A DNA stretch of 64,000 nt from Arthrobacter ipis (GCF_014694315.1 NZ_JAAOXD010000001.1:1038093-1102092); one strand, 5' to 3'. Shown: positions 26,517-35,632, numbered from the stretch's first letter. A program made the numbers and translations. Notes: a model not told the origin generated them from the sequence alone.

Positions 26517-27941
26517 ATGTTCAAGACTGCGGACGAAGTCCTCAAGTTCATCAAAGATGAAGACATTCGGTTTATCGATATTCGCTTCACGGACCTCCCC
26601 GGCGTTCAGCAGCACTTCAACGTGCCCGCCAAGAGCGTAGACGCCGACTTCTTCGTCAACGGCCAGCTCTTCGATGGTTCCTCCATCCGCGGCTTCCAGG
26701 GCATCGCCGAGTCTGACATGCAGCTCATTCCGGACGTCACCACCGCGTTCCTGGACACGTTCCGCATGGAGAAGACCCTTGCGCTGAACTTCTCCATCGT
26801 GAACCCCCGCACGGGCGACCCGTACCACCGCGACCCGCGCGGTGTGGCAGAGAAGGCTGAAGCCTACCTCGCCTCCACCGGCATCGCCGACACCGCGTTC
26901 TTCGCTCCCGAAGCCGAGTTCTTCGTGTTTGACAACGTCCAGTACCAGTCCTCCCCCGAGGGCAGCTTCTACAAGATCGACTCCGAAGAAGCTCACTGGA
27001 ACACCGGCCGCGAGGAAGAAGGCGGCAACCTGGGCTACAAGACCCCCATCAAGGGCGGTTACTTCCCGGTTTCCCCGACCGACAAGCAGGCCGACCTGCG
27101 CGACGCCATGTGTGTTGCCCTGGACGAGGCCGGGCTCGAGGTCGAGCGCAGCCACCACGAAGTTGGCTCCGCCGGCCAGGCCGAGATCAACTACAAGTTC
27201 ACCACGCTGACCCACGCGGCCGATGACCTGCAGAAGTTCAAGTACGTCATCAAGAACACCGCCGACGCCTGGGGCAAGTCCGTCACCTTCATGCCGAAGC
27301 CGGTCTTCGGTGATAACGGCTCGGGCATGCACTGCCACCAGTCGCTGTGGAGCAACGGCGATCCGCTGTTCTACGACGAGAAGGGCTACGCCGGCCTGTC
27401 CGACACCGCCCGCTGGTACATCGGCGGCCTGCTGAAGCACGCCGACGCTGTCCTCGCGTTCACCAACCCGACGGTCAACTCCTACCGCCGCCTGGTCAAG
27501 GGCTTCGAAGCCCCGGTCAACATGGTCTACTCGCAGGGCAACCGCTCCGCCGGTATCCGTATCCCGATCACGGGCTCCAACCCGAAGGCCAAGCGCATCG
27601 AGTTCCGCGCTCCGGACCCCTCCTCCAACCCGTACCTGGCCTTCGCTGCCCAGCTGATGGCCGGCATCGACGGCATCCGTAACCGCATCGAACCCCCGGC
27701 TCCGATCGACAAGGACCTCTACGAGCTCCCCGCCGAGGAAGCCAAGGACATCCCCAAGGCTCCGGGCACCCTCGAGGAAGCACTGCAGGCACTGGCTGAG
27801 GACAACGAGTTCCTGCAGGCCGGCGGCGTGTTCACCCAGGACCTGATCGACACCTGGATCGAGTACAAGTACGAGAACGAGATCCGCCCGCTGTCCCTGC
27901 GCCCGAACCCCTACGAGTTCGAGCTCTACTACGGCGTCTAG
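26517..27941 (+). CDS. glnA: Glutamine synthetase, type I-beta
   Basis: A 474-residue enzyme that makes glutamine from glutamate, ammonia and ATP as a dodecamer. It has FDGSSIRGF, the metal-binding segments PEAEFFVFD and [12 protein letters not shown], the ATP site [22 protein letters not shown], and the glutamate loop NRSAGIRIP. Tyr402 in [11 protein letters not shown] is the adenylylation site targeted by GlnE. AAGGAG (26506-26511) precedes the ATG. A GlnR-type double box lies upstream and an 18-bp perfect hairpin downstream, so it is a single-gene unit. Confidence 0.97.
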   Translation: MFKTADEVLKFIKDEDIRFIDIRFTDLPGVQQHFNVPAKSVDADFFVNGQLFDGSSIRGFQGIAESDMQLIPDVTTAFLDTFRMEKTLALNFSIVNPRTGDPYHRDPRGVAEKAEAYLASTGIADTAFFAPEAEFFVFDNVQYQSSPEGSFYKIDSEEAHWNTGREEEGGNLGYKTPIKGGYFPVSPTDKQADLRDAMCVALDEAGLEVERSHHEVGSAGQAEINYKFTTLTHAADDLQKFKYVIKNTADAWGKSVTFMPKPVFGDNGSGMHCHQSLWSNGDPLFYDEKGYAGLSDTARWYIGGLLKHADAVLAFTNPTVNSYRRLVKGFEAPVNMVYSQGNRSAGIRIPITGSNPKAKRIEFRAPDPSSNPYLAFAAQLMAGIDGIRNRIEPPAPIDKDLYELPAEEAKDIPKAPGTLEEALQALAEDNEFLQAGGVFTQDLIDTWIEYKYENEIRPLSLRPNPYEFELYYGV

Positions 27942-27971
27942 TCTGACCTCAGGGAGACACTCCTGACACCG

Positions 27972-28012
27972 CCAAGGGCGGCCACCGGTTACTGACCGGT
28001 GGCCGCCCTTGG
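27972..28012 (+). terminator. Perfect 18-bp hairpin after glnA
   Basis: CCAAGGGCGGCCACCGGT (27972-27989), a 5-base loop, and the exact reverse complement (27995-28012). It is the longest perfect stem in the window; no T-tract follows. Confidence 0.85.
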
Positions 28013-28014
28013 CC

Positions 28015-28065
28015 GTTTCCGGGTCAGTGCCGTTTCCGGGTCAGTGCCGTTTCCGGTTACGTGCC
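28015..28065. repeat. 17-bp tandem repeat downstream of glnA
   Basis: GTTTCCGGGTCAGTGCC occurs exactly twice in tandem (28015-28031, 28032-28048), a third copy differs at 2-3 bases (28049-28065), and a degenerate fourth runs to about 28083. It starts right after the glnA hairpin and reaches the end of the convergent gene. Confidence 0.85.
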
Positions 28066-28074
28066 CGTCCTCGG

Positions 28075-28725
28075 TCACGTGCCCCGGCAGGGTTCCTCCG
28101 CGTACCGTCCCCAGAGGGAATCCGCCCCAGTGCCGCCGAAGGCTTCACGGTCATCCCGCAGCGCGCGGCACAGAATGAGGGAGTCCGCGAAACTCCGCCG
28201 GATGTAGGCTTCCCAGTCGGCCCGTTCAGAAGTGAAGGCCTGCGTTCCCATCTGGTACTTCAGGTGGGCGAAGTGGTCCAGGATCCGGTGGGCCGTCGCT
28301 TCGGCCCGGCCCGCCAGCTGCTGTGCCGCCCGCTTCCCCGCAGGATCCGCGACCGCCGAGGCGTCCGGCAGTTCCTGGCGGCGCCAAAAATACGGCTGCA
28401 GATCCACATTGTCCACGAAGATCCGGTCGATCTCCTGCTGCTGGGCATACAGGGAGGAAGCCGTGCTGCTTTCCAAAGTGCTCCTGATCCCGGCGTACTG
28501 GTACGCTGCCGCGATGAGCGTCGCGGCCACGCCCGCCCCGATGAGCAGCAGCTCGGCCCTCCTGAGCCTCCTGGCATGGCCGCCCTTCGCTCGCGCCCGC
28601 GCATGGTCTGCGTCCTGCCGTGCCAAGTCCTGCCGCAGCTGGGGCGCCGGAAGCTGGCCCCCGACGTGCTGAGACCGGGAGCCAGCCTGTTCCGGCGAGT
28701 GCCTCCGAGACGAAGACCTTTTCAA
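28075..28725 (-). CDS. Hypothetical single-pass membrane protein
   Basis: A 216-residue protein I do not recognise. The N-terminal 60 residues are hydrophilic and basic (Arg, Gln, His, Ala), followed by one membrane helix, AELLLIGAGVAATLIAAAY. A C-terminal soluble domain has an acidic/aromatic pattern (DNVDLQPYFWRRQEL, then QMGTQAF, then WEAYIRRSFADS). The helix then soluble domain looks like a type II membrane protein. The start is uncertain: no ATG is available, and TTG at 28725 follows a GGGGGGAAGG stretch; the frame stays open upstream. It is the last gene of the run starting with glnA2, after a 103-base gap. Confidence 0.55.
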   Translation of the reverse strand: MKRSSSRRHSPEQAGSRSQHVGGQLPAPQLRQDLARQDADHARARAKGGHARRLRRAELLLIGAGVAATLIAAAYQYAGIRSTLESSTASSLYAQQQEIDRIFVDNVDLQPYFWRRQELPDASAVADPAGKRAAQQLAGRAEATAHRILDHFAHLKYQMGTQAFTSERADWEAYIRRSFADSLILCRALRDDREAFGGTGADSLWGRYAEEPCRGT

Positions 28726-28828
28726 GCCTTCCCCCCAACAAGGTTTGAAGTACACTGCCAAGACACAGCGTAGGCACGCACCCGCGCCGGCGCAACGGTC
28801 CGGCGGTGTTTCCGGGCGGGATCGGCAC

Positions 28829-29344
28829 TCAGAAGGGGGCGTACATGGTCCGCTGCGGACCGGCCTCGCTGCCCAGGTAGACGCCTTTGTCCGCAAAACC
28901 CGCCTTCAGGTAGGCTCCCTGCCCGGCGGGATTGCGCTCGTTTACTGAAAGCACGACGCCGGTCTGGCCGCCACCCAGCCTGGCCGTCAGTTTGGCGGCG
29001 GCCGCCACTGCCGCAGAGGCCGCAGCCTGGCCCAAGCCCTGACGCTGCCGGCGCCTGTCGATCAGGAACCCGCGAAGCAGCCAGGCGGAGTCGTCGTCGG
29101 GCCAGCCGGCCAGCCCGGCTGCGCCCGACTGCAGCGTCAGCACTCCGGCAGCCCTGCCGCCCGCCTCGATGACATAGGGCCTGCGGGACCCGTCCTCGAG
29201 CCCTGCCAGCATCATGCGCAGCGGGTCGCCCACAAACTCCTGCTGGCCCGGTGCGAGTTCCAGTTCCGCCACCGCACCCAACTGGATGGCCCGGGCATCG
29301 GCATCCAGGTCCCGCAACGGAATGAGCCATACGTCCGGCCTCAT
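28829..29344 (-). CDS. GNAT family N-acetyltransferase
   Basis: A 171-residue acetyltransferase of the GCN5 fold. The acetyl-CoA loop is RRRQRQGLGQAAAS (Q/R-x-x-G-x-G/A), preceded by the strand WLLRGFLID. LSVNERNPAGQGAYLKAGF is the usual fourth motif before the C-terminal strand. The substrate is not predictable. It starts 6 bases after the VOC gene stop, so the two are probably co-transcribed. Confidence 0.85.
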   Translation of the reverse strand: MRPDVWLIPLRDLDADARAIQLGAVAELELAPGQQEFVGDPLRMMLAGLEDGSRRPYVIEAGGRAAGVLTLQSGAAGLAGWPDDDSAWLLRGFLIDRRRQRQGLGQAAASAAVAAAAKLTARLGGGQTGVVLSVNERNPAGQGAYLKAGFADKGVYLGSEAGPQRTMYAPF

Positions 29345-29350
29345 GGTCCG

Positions 29351-29776
29351 TCAGGAAGCAGGTGCCGCCCCGTCGGCCGGCGGACCCGCCGGGTCCATCC
29401 ACATGACCTCCCACAGGTGCCCGTCCGGATCCTGGAAGCTGTGGCTGTACATAAAGCCGTAATCCTGCACCGGCTGGGATTCGGATCCGCCGGCTGCCAG
29501 GGCCTTGCCCACCATGTGGTCCACTTCTTCGCGGCTGTCCACCGAGAAAGCCATGATGGCCTCGGTGGCCGAGGTTGCGTCCACGATCTCTTTGGCGGTG
29601 AACGTCTTGAAGAACTTCTCCACGAGGAGCATGACAAAGGCGTCGTCGTTGATCACCATGCAGGTGGCATTCTCATCCGTGTAGTCCTGGTTGAACTTGA
29701 AACCCAGCGCAGTGAAGAACTGCACGGACCTGTCGAGGTCCCGGACGGGCAGGTTCATGAAGAGTTGGGTAGCCAT
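29351..29776 (-). CDS. VOC (glyoxalase/dioxygenase) superfamily protein
   Basis: A 141-residue protein with two beta-alpha-beta-beta-beta units. It begins ATQLFMNLPVRDLDRSVQFF, the typical PhnB/glyoxalase-like first motif, and ends with QDPDGHLWEVMWMDP, where the Glu is a metal ligand position in this fold. Enzymatic activity cannot be assigned. It starts 21 bases after glnE; TAGGTT lies 7 bases before its ATG. Confidence 0.88.
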   Translation of the reverse strand: MATQLFMNLPVRDLDRSVQFFTALGFKFNQDYTDENATCMVINDDAFVMLLVEKFFKTFTAKEIVDATSATEAIMAFSVDSREEVDHMVGKALAAGGSESQPVQDYGFMYSHSFQDPDGHLWEVMWMDPAGPPADGAAPAS

Positions 29777-29783
29777 GCGCCCA

Positions 29784-29789
29784 AACCTA
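29784..29789 (-). promoter_or_regulatory. Possible -10 hexamer of the VOC gene
   Basis: On the minus strand TAGGTT, 7 bases, then the ATG at 29776. It lies in the 21-base gap after glnE, so co-transcription from upstream is the alternative. Confidence 0.4.
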
Positions 29790-29797
29790 GCACCGGT

Positions 29798-32700
29798 TCA
29801 GTGGCCGTAGAAGACTTTCTCAAACACCGCACGGGCCCGTCTGCTCACCCGCAGGTAGTCCTCTTCGAACGCCGTGGCCATCCCTTCCTCGTAGCCGCAC
29901 CATCTGGCCACCGCCTCCAGGTCGCGCCGGGAGGAGGGCAGCAGATCCGAGGCGCGGCCCGTCCAGATCACGTTCGCGGAACGGATCCGGCTGGCGCGCT
30001 GCCACGCGTCGGCCAACAGGCCGGCGTCTTCCTCTTCCAGCAGCCCCAGCGAGGCCGCCGCCTGCAAAGCCTTCAGGGTGGACGTGGTGCGCAGTTCGGG
30101 GTGGCTTCCGGCGTGCTGGAGCTGCAGCAGCTGTACGAGCCATTCCACGTCGCTCAGGCCGCCGCGTCCCAGCTTGAGGTGCCTGGCAGGGTCGGCTCCG
30201 CGGGGCAGCCGCTCGGACTCCACCCGCGCTTTGACGCGGCGTATCTCCCGGACGTCCGCCTCCGAGACGGCGGCCGGGTAGCGGATGGGATCAACCAACG
30301 CCACGAAATCCGCCGCGAGCCCGTCGTCACCTGCGATCGGCCGGGCACGGAGCAGAGCCTGCGCCTCCCAGATGAGCGACCAGCGGCGGTAGTACTCGGC
30401 GTAAGACTCCAGGGACCGCACCATGGCCCCGTTCTTGCCCTCGGGACGAAGATCGGCGTCGACGGCGAGGACCCGCTCGGCCATGATCGCCGGTTTGAGC
30501 GGTTGCGTCAGAAGGCTGGAAAGATGGCCCACGATCTTCGCGGCCTGCTGCTGCGCTTCATCCTCCGAGGCTCCCGGCAGCGCCCGGTGCACGTACAGGA
30601 CATCGGCGTCGGACCCGTAGCCGATTTCCAGCCCGCCCTGCCGGCCCATGGCCACCACCAACACCGATGTCTTCAGCGGAGCAGTGGCGGAGACAATGTT
30701 TTCCGCCACCCGCAGGGCACCCAGGATGGCGGCCCGGTCTGTCTCTGCCAGCGCCTCCCCCACCTGGTCCTGGCCGAGCAGGCCGGCGCTGTCCGCGATG
30801 GCGATCCGCAGGATTTCACGCCGGCGGATGAGCCGGATGAGGCGCATGGCGTTTTCCGGGTCCGAGTGCCGGGACATTTTGGAGGTGATCTCCTGCCACT
30901 GCGCCTCAAAGCTGAGCGGCGCCAGTTCCTTGTCCGTGCCCAGCCAGGACACCGATTCCGGCGAGACTTCCAGGAGGTCGGCGATGAGGCGGGAGTTGGA
31001 CAGCATGTGGCACAGCCGCTCGGCCGCCGCGGCCGAATCGCGGAGCATGCCGAGGTACCAGTGCGTGGTGCCGAGCGACTCGCTGATCCTGCGGAAGGCA
31101 AGCAGCCCGGCGTCGGGGTCCACGCCTTCGGCCAGCCAGCCGAGGAGGATGGGCAGCAGCTGCCGCTGCAGGGCCGCGCGCCGGCTGACCCCGGCCGTCA
31201 GGGCCTCGATGTGGCGGAGTGCACCCTGCGGGTCCCGGTAACCCAGCGCCGCGAGCCTGCCCTGCGCCGCTTCCGGCGTCAGGCGTGCGTCCTCGCTGCT
31301 CAGCTTGGCGGCCGTGTTTAGGAGGGGACGGTAGAAGATCCGGTCGTGGAGTTCCCGGACCGAGCGTTTTGTCCGCTGCCACGCGGCCAGCAGGGCGTCG
31401 GGGTGCGGACGGTCCGTGGAGAAGGGCCCGAGCACCGCCTTGGCCAGCGTGCGGAGGGGCTCCTCCTTGACCGGCATGAGGTGCGTGCGGCGCAGCTGGA
31501 ACAGCTGGATGCGGTGTTCGAGCAGGCGCAGATACCGGTAGGCGTGGTCGAAGGCTGCTGCATCCGCCCGGCCGATGTAGCCCCCGGTCGACAGCGCGGC
31601 GATGGCCGACGTCGTGTCCCGGCGCCGGAGGGACTCGTCCGACTTGCCGTGGACGAGTTGGAGGAGCTGGACGGTGAATTCGACGTCACGGAGGCCGCCC
31701 CGGCCCAACTTGATCTGCCGCTGTTCCTCGGCCGACGGGATGTGTTCGGTGACCCGGCGGCGCATGGCCTGCACGGATTCGACGAATCCGTCGCGGTTCG
31801 CCGAGGTCCACACGAGCGGCGATATGGCCTCCTCGTAGCGGGCGCCCAGCGCCGCGTCGCCTGCGATGGTCCGCGCCTTCAGGAGCGCTTGGAACTCCCA
31901 GCTTTCGGCCCAACGGGCGTAGTAGCTCTGGTGCGAAGCCAGTGTCCGGACCAGCGGCCCGGACTTGCCCTCCGGACGGAGGTTGGCGTCAACTTCCCAC
32001 AGGCCGGGCTCACGCGCCGGGGACGAAATGGCGCGCGAGATGCCGGAGGCCAGCGCCGTGCCGATGGTGTTGGCCCGGGCGTCGTCCAGCTCGCCTGACT
32101 CCACCACGTAGATAACATCGACGTCGGAAATGTAGTTCAGTTCCCGGGCTCCGCACTTGCCCATCCCGATGACCGACAGTGCGACGTCGGCGACCTCCCC
32201 GGCGTCGAACTTTGCCGCTGCTTCGGCGCGGGAGACCGCAAGGGCGGCCTCGATGGCCGCTCCCGCCAGGTCCGCGAGCTCGGCGCCGACGGCAGGCATG
32301 AAGTCCAGCGGGTCAGCGGCGCAGAGGTCCTTGACGGCGAGGTCCACCACGCCCCTGCGGTAGGCGGTGCGGAGTGCCTCGTAGGCCTCGGGGCCCGAGA
32401 TGCCCGCCACTGGCCGGGCCGCGGTGGGGTCTGCGCGCACCGATCTGAGCAGCTGGGCACGCAGCTCCGCTGGATCGGCCTGGAGCGGTTCCGGGCTTGC
32501 GGTCACGCTGAACGCGTCGAGGTGCTCCGGGTGCCGGATGAGAAATTCACCCAGCGCCTCGCTGGCGCCCAGGACCCGGTAAAGCGGTTCGCTCACCTCG
32601 GTGTCCGCGGCTGCCAGCTTCCGCAGGTCCGGGTGCTTCTCGATCAGCCGGACAAGTGACTGCAGTGCGGCGTCCGGGTTCGCTGCCAGCTGCAGGCCGG

Positions 32701-32809
32701 CAAACAGGACGTCCTCGTCAATGCCCTCCAGCTCGGGGGCGGCAAGGAACCGTTCGCCCTTCTCGAGGTCGCTGAAGCCGGCGGTAATGAGCCGGCGGGC
32801 CAAGCTCAC
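29798..32809 (-). CDS. glnE: Bifunctional glutamine synthetase adenylyltransferase/deadenylyltransferase
   Basis: A 1003-residue enzyme with two nucleotidyltransferase domains. The first has GMGKCGARELNYISDVDVIYV and the second GRQGGLEIGYGSDADVLYV, each with the Gly then Asp-x-Asp metal site. By family precedent the N-terminal domain removes AMP from GlnA and the C-terminal domain adds it. The target is Tyr402 of the nearby GlnA. Full length. It lies 9 bases after glnA2 on the same strand, so the two form an operon, as in other actinobacteria. Confidence 0.96.
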   Translation of the reverse strand: MSLARRLITAGFSDLEKGERFLAAPELEGIDEDVLFAGLQLAANPDAALQSLVRLIEKHPDLRKLAAADTEVSEPLYRVLGASEALGEFLIRHPEHLDAFSVTASPEPLQADPAELRAQLLRSVRADPTAARPVAGISGPEAYEALRTAYRRGVVDLAVKDLCAADPLDFMPAVGAELADLAGAAIEAALAVSRAEAAAKFDAGEVADVALSVIGMGKCGARELNYISDVDVIYVVESGELDDARANTIGTALASGISRAISSPAREPGLWEVDANLRPEGKSGPLVRTLASHQSYYARWAESWEFQALLKARTIAGDAALGARYEEAISPLVWTSANRDGFVESVQAMRRRVTEHIPSAEEQRQIKLGRGGLRDVEFTVQLLQLVHGKSDESLRRRDTTSAIAALSTGGYIGRADAAAFDHAYRYLRLLEHRIQLFQLRRTHLMPVKEEPLRTLAKAVLGPFSTDRPHPDALLAAWQRTKRSVRELHDRIFYRPLLNTAAKLSSEDARLTPEAAQGRLAALGYRDPQGALRHIEALTAGVSRRAALQRQLLPILLGWLAEGVDPDAGLLAFRRISESLGTTHWYLGMLRDSAAAAERLCHMLSNSRLIADLLEVSPESVSWLGTDKELAPLSFEAQWQEITSKMSRHSDPENAMRLIRLIRRREILRIAIADSAGLLGQDQVGEALAETDRAAILGALRVAENIVSATAPLKTSVLVVAMGRQGGLEIGYGSDADVLYVHRALPGASEDEAQQQAAKIVGHLSSLLTQPLKPAIMAERVLAVDADLRPEGKNGAMVRSLESYAEYYRRWSLIWEAQALLRARPIAGDDGLAADFVALVDPIRYPAAVSEADVREIRRVKARVESERLPRGADPARHLKLGRGGLSDVEWLVQLLQLQHAGSHPELRTTSTLKALQAAASLGLLEEEDAGLLADAWQRASRIRSANVIWTGRASDLLPSSRRDLEAVARWCGYEEGMATAFEEDYLRVSRRARAVFEKVFYGH

Positions 32810-32818
32810 GGCAGCCGC

Positions 32819-34159
32819 CTAAAGGATGGCGAGGTTGCGTTGCAGCTCATAGGGGGTCACCTGCAGGCGGTAGTCCTGCCACTCGGCCCGCTTGTTGCGC
32901 AGGAAGTGCTCGAAGACCTGCTCACCCAGGATCTGCGGCATCAGTTCCGAGTCCTCCATGGCACGGATGGCGTCATGCAGGCTTGCGGGAAGGGGGTCGT
33001 GGCCCATCGCACGGCGCTCGGCGGAGCTCAGCGACCAGATGTCGTCCTCCGCTGCTGCAGGCAGCTCGTAGCCCTCCTCGATACCCTTCAGCCCCGCGCC
33101 CAGGAGCACGGCATAGGCAAGGTAGGGGTTGGCGGCCGAGTCGATGCCGCGGTATTCGATCCGGGCTGACTGTCCCTTGCCCGGCTTGTACAGCGGGACG
33201 CGGACCAGGGCGGAGCGGTTGTTGTGCCCCCAGCTCAGGTAACTGGGCGCCTCTCCCCCGCCCCAGAGGCGCTTGTAGGAGTTGACGAACTGGTTGGTGA
33301 CCGCGGTTAATTCGGGGGCGTGCTTGAGGATGCCGGCAATGAACTGGCGCGCCGTCTTGGAGAGCTGGAACTCCGCCCCTGCCTCGAAGAAGGCGTTGGT
33401 GTCACCCTCGAAGAGCGAGAAGTGCGTGTGCATGCCGGAACCCGGGTGGGCCGTGAAAGGCTTGGGCATGAAAGTGGCGTAGGTGCCCTGCTGCAGCGCC
33501 ACCTCCTTGATGACGGTCCGGAAGGTCATGATGTTGTCCGCCGTTTGCAGGGCGTCCGCGTAGCGCAGGTCGATTTCGTTCTGGCCCGGGCCGGCCTCGT
33601 GGTGGCTGAACTCCACGGAGATGCCCACCGATTCCAGCATGGTCACGGCGGTGCGGCGGAAGTCCTGGGCCACGCCGCCGGGGACGTGGTCAAAGTAGCC
33701 GCCCTCGTCCACCGGAATGGGCGAACCGTCGGGGCCAGGTTCCTGCGACTTGAGCAGGTAGAACTCGATCTCGGGGTGCGTGTAGCACGTGAACCCCATG
33801 TCCGCTGCCTTGGCCAGGGTGCGCTTGAGGACGTTGCGCGGATCCGCTGCCGAGGGCTCGCCGTCGGGAGTAAGGATGTCGCAGAACATGCGGGACGTCT
33901 GCTCCGTCTCGCCGCGCCACGGAAGGATCTGGAAGGTGGACGGGTCCGGCTGGGCCAGCATGTCCGACTCGAAGACGCGGGCAAGGCCCTCGATGGCCGA
34001 GCCGTCAAAGCCCAGGCCCTCGTCGAAGGCGCCCTCGACCTCTGCAGGAGCCAGGGCCACCGACTTGAGCGAGCCCACGACGTCGGTGAACCACAGGCGC
34101 ACAAAGCGTACGTCGCGCTCTTCGATCGTGCGCAGGACAAACTCTTGCTGGCGGTCCAT
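32819..34159 (-). CDS. glnA2: Glutamine synthetase GlnA2 (type I, not adenylylated)
   Basis: A 446-residue second glutamine synthetase. It keeps FDGSAIEGLA, PEIEFYLL, HHEAGPGQNEIDLRY, FMPKPFTAHPGSGMHTHFSLF and NNRSALVRVP. The region aligned with the adenylylation site of GlnA1 reads EDDIWSLSSAER, with Trp (about 375) in place of Tyr, so GlnE should not modify it. It is shorter than GlnA1 and closer to the GSI-alpha-like branch. AGAGG precedes the ATG. It is divergent from panB. Confidence 0.94.
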   Translation of the reverse strand: MDRQQEFVLRTIEERDVRFVRLWFTDVVGSLKSVALAPAEVEGAFDEGLGFDGSAIEGLARVFESDMLAQPDPSTFQILPWRGETEQTSRMFCDILTPDGEPSAADPRNVLKRTLAKAADMGFTCYTHPEIEFYLLKSQEPGPDGSPIPVDEGGYFDHVPGGVAQDFRRTAVTMLESVGISVEFSHHEAGPGQNEIDLRYADALQTADNIMTFRTVIKEVALQQGTYATFMPKPFTAHPGSGMHTHFSLFEGDTNAFFEAGAEFQLSKTARQFIAGILKHAPELTAVTNQFVNSYKRLWGGGEAPSYLSWGHNNRSALVRVPLYKPGKGQSARIEYRGIDSAANPYLAYAVLLGAGLKGIEEGYELPAAAEDDIWSLSSAERRAMGHDPLPASLHDAIRAMEDSELMPQILGEQVFEHFLRNKRAEWQDYRLQVTPYELQRNLAIL

Positions 34160-34387
34160 GAAGGCCTCTTTTCCGGTCTACGTTCATGCCCCGGTCCGTC
34201 CACGACGGAGCCGCGGCAGCTCACGAATCACTTTACTAAGCATTTACGCGTGATGCTGGCGGGCCTGCAGCCCGTAACACAGCGTTAACACTCAACCGGG
34301 GACCGGGCACCCCCCGGGGCAATCCGTTATGACGCGAATCACCAGCGGTCCCCTGCCGGCCGGTGGCTAGCACGGTGGGTACCGGAC

Positions 34388-34393
34388 TACGCT
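34388..34393 (+). promoter_or_regulatory. -10 hexamer, leaderless promoter of panB
   Basis: TACGCT, 6 bases (CTAGCC), then the panB ATG at 34400. It supports 34400 over the internal ATG at 34430. Confidence 0.5.
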
Positions 34394-34399
34394 CTAGCC

Positions 34400-35305
34400 A
34401 TGGCCTCAAGCAGCAGTCCCGATCCAAGCATGTCCGCTGAAGTACCTGCACCTTACGGGAGCGGCCCCGCGGCAGCCGCAGCGGCGCCGTCGGAATCCGT
34501 ACGGAAGCCGCTCTCCCGGATCCGCACGCACCACCTGCAGCAGGCCAAAACCAGCGGCGAACACTTCGCCATGCTCACGGCGTATGACCAGTACACGGCA
34601 GAGATCTTCGATCAGGCCGGCATCGAGGTTCTGCTGGTGGGCGACTCCGCGTCCAACAATGTCTTTGGCAACGAAACCAGCCTTCCCGTCACCGTCGATG
34701 AGCTGCTGCCGCTGTGCCGCGCGGTCGCGCGCTCAGCCAAGCGCGCCCTGGTGGTGGCGGACCTTCCCTTTGGCAGCTATGAGGTTTCGCCGCAGCAGGC
34801 TGTGGCCACCGGGGTGCGCTTCCTTAAGGAGGGCTTGGCGCACGCAGTGAAGATCGAGGGCGGCAAGTTCTACGCCGAAACCGTCAAAGCGATGGTCCAG
34901 GCCGGCATTCCGGTCATGGCGCACATTGGCTTCACGCCCCAGAGTGAGCACTCCCTGGGCGGCTACCGCGTGCAGGGCCGGGGCGATGACGCCGCGCGGC
35001 TGGTTGAGGACGCTGCGGCGCTGACCGACGCCGGTGCTTTCAGCGTGCTCATGGAAATGGTTCCCGCGGAGACGGCAAAGGCCGTGGACGCTGCAATTCC
35101 GGTGCCCACCATCGGCATCGGCGCAGGCAATGCCACAACCGGGCAGGTTCTGGTCTGGCAGGACATGGCAGGGCTCCGCGGCGGCAGGATGGCCAAGTTC
35201 GTCAAGCAGTACGCGGACCTCCGGACCGTCCTGGGCGACGCGGCCAAGGCCTACGGCGAGGACGTCCGGTCAGGCCAGTTCCCCGGACCGGAACATTCGT
35301 TCTAG
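34400..35305 (+). CDS. panB: 3-methyl-2-oxobutanoate hydroxymethyltransferase
   Basis: A 301-residue enzyme of pantothenate synthesis that adds a hydroxymethyl group from methylene-tetrahydrofolate to 2-oxoisovalerate. It has [28 protein letters not shown] (metal-binding Asp), [19 protein letters not shown], and HIGFTPQ, then MEMVPAE with the catalytic Glu. About 38 disordered N-terminal residues precede the conserved domain, so 34430 remains a possible start. panC and panD are not in the window. Confidence 0.94.
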   Translation: MASSSSPDPSMSAEVPAPYGSGPAAAAAAPSESVRKPLSRIRTHHLQQAKTSGEHFAMLTAYDQYTAEIFDQAGIEVLLVGDSASNNVFGNETSLPVTVDELLPLCRAVARSAKRALVVADLPFGSYEVSPQQAVATGVRFLKEGLAHAVKIEGGKFYAETVKAMVQAGIPVMAHIGFTPQSEHSLGGYRVQGRGDDAARLVEDAAALTDAGAFSVLMEMVPAETAKAVDAAIPVPTIGIGAGNATTGQVLVWQDMAGLRGGRMAKFVKQYADLRTVLGDAAKAYGEDVRSGQFPGPEHSF

Positions 35306-35342
35306 GGGCTTGGGCGTTCTAGGGGCATGGGTGCCGGCAAAG

Positions 35343-35507
35343 TCAGTCGTCGTCGCCCTTTTCCCAGGATTCGTTGCGCGCCTTGACCTTCTCGAGGGCG
35401 TGTTCCGCCTCTTCCCGGGTCTTGTAGGGACCGATCAGCTGGGTCCAGTCCGACATCGCGTCTTCCTCCACCATGTGGGTCTTGACGTTGTACCAGTACT
35501 CGGGCAT
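35343..35507 (-). CDS. 54-residue SPOR-like small protein
   Basis: A short gene on the minus strand, easily missed by length cut-offs. It begins MPEYWYNVKTHMVEE and continues SDWTQLIGPYKTREEAEHAL, ending in acidic EKGDDD. The pattern of a beta strand with Trp/Tyr, then GPYKTREEAE and a helix matches the small SPOR-domain-like proteins conserved in actinobacteria. An AGGAA ribosome site precedes the ATG at 35507. Codon use and third-position GC match the neighbouring genes. It converges on panB and diverges from map. Function unknown; SPOR folds usually bind denuded peptidoglycan, but no export signal is present. Confidence 0.75.
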   Translation of the reverse strand: MPEYWYNVKTHMVEEDAMSDWTQLIGPYKTREEAEHALEKVKARNESWEKGDDD

Positions 35508-35620
35508 CGGTGTTCCTCGCTTTCCGGGTTAACAGCACACTGGCGCCGTGATCCACGTAACGTAACCCGCAACGTTAGCCGCGGGCCGCATTAATTTACA
35601 TGGCGTTCTGTGCTGCCTTA

Positions 35621-35626
35621 TATGAT
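35621..35626 (+). promoter_or_regulatory. -10 hexamer, leaderless promoter of map
   Basis: TATGAT, 6 bases (CAATCT), then ATG at 35633. This decides the start: the in-frame ATG at 35600 lies upstream of this -10. Confidence 0.65.
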
Positions 35627-35632
35627 CAATCT

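Noticed and set aside
34274..34289. Possible GlnR box between glnA2 and panB (GTAAC-n6-TTAAC)
   Set aside because: The second half has two mismatches to GAAAC and there is no second box 22 bases away, unlike the glnA1 site. It may only be a chance near-palindrome.
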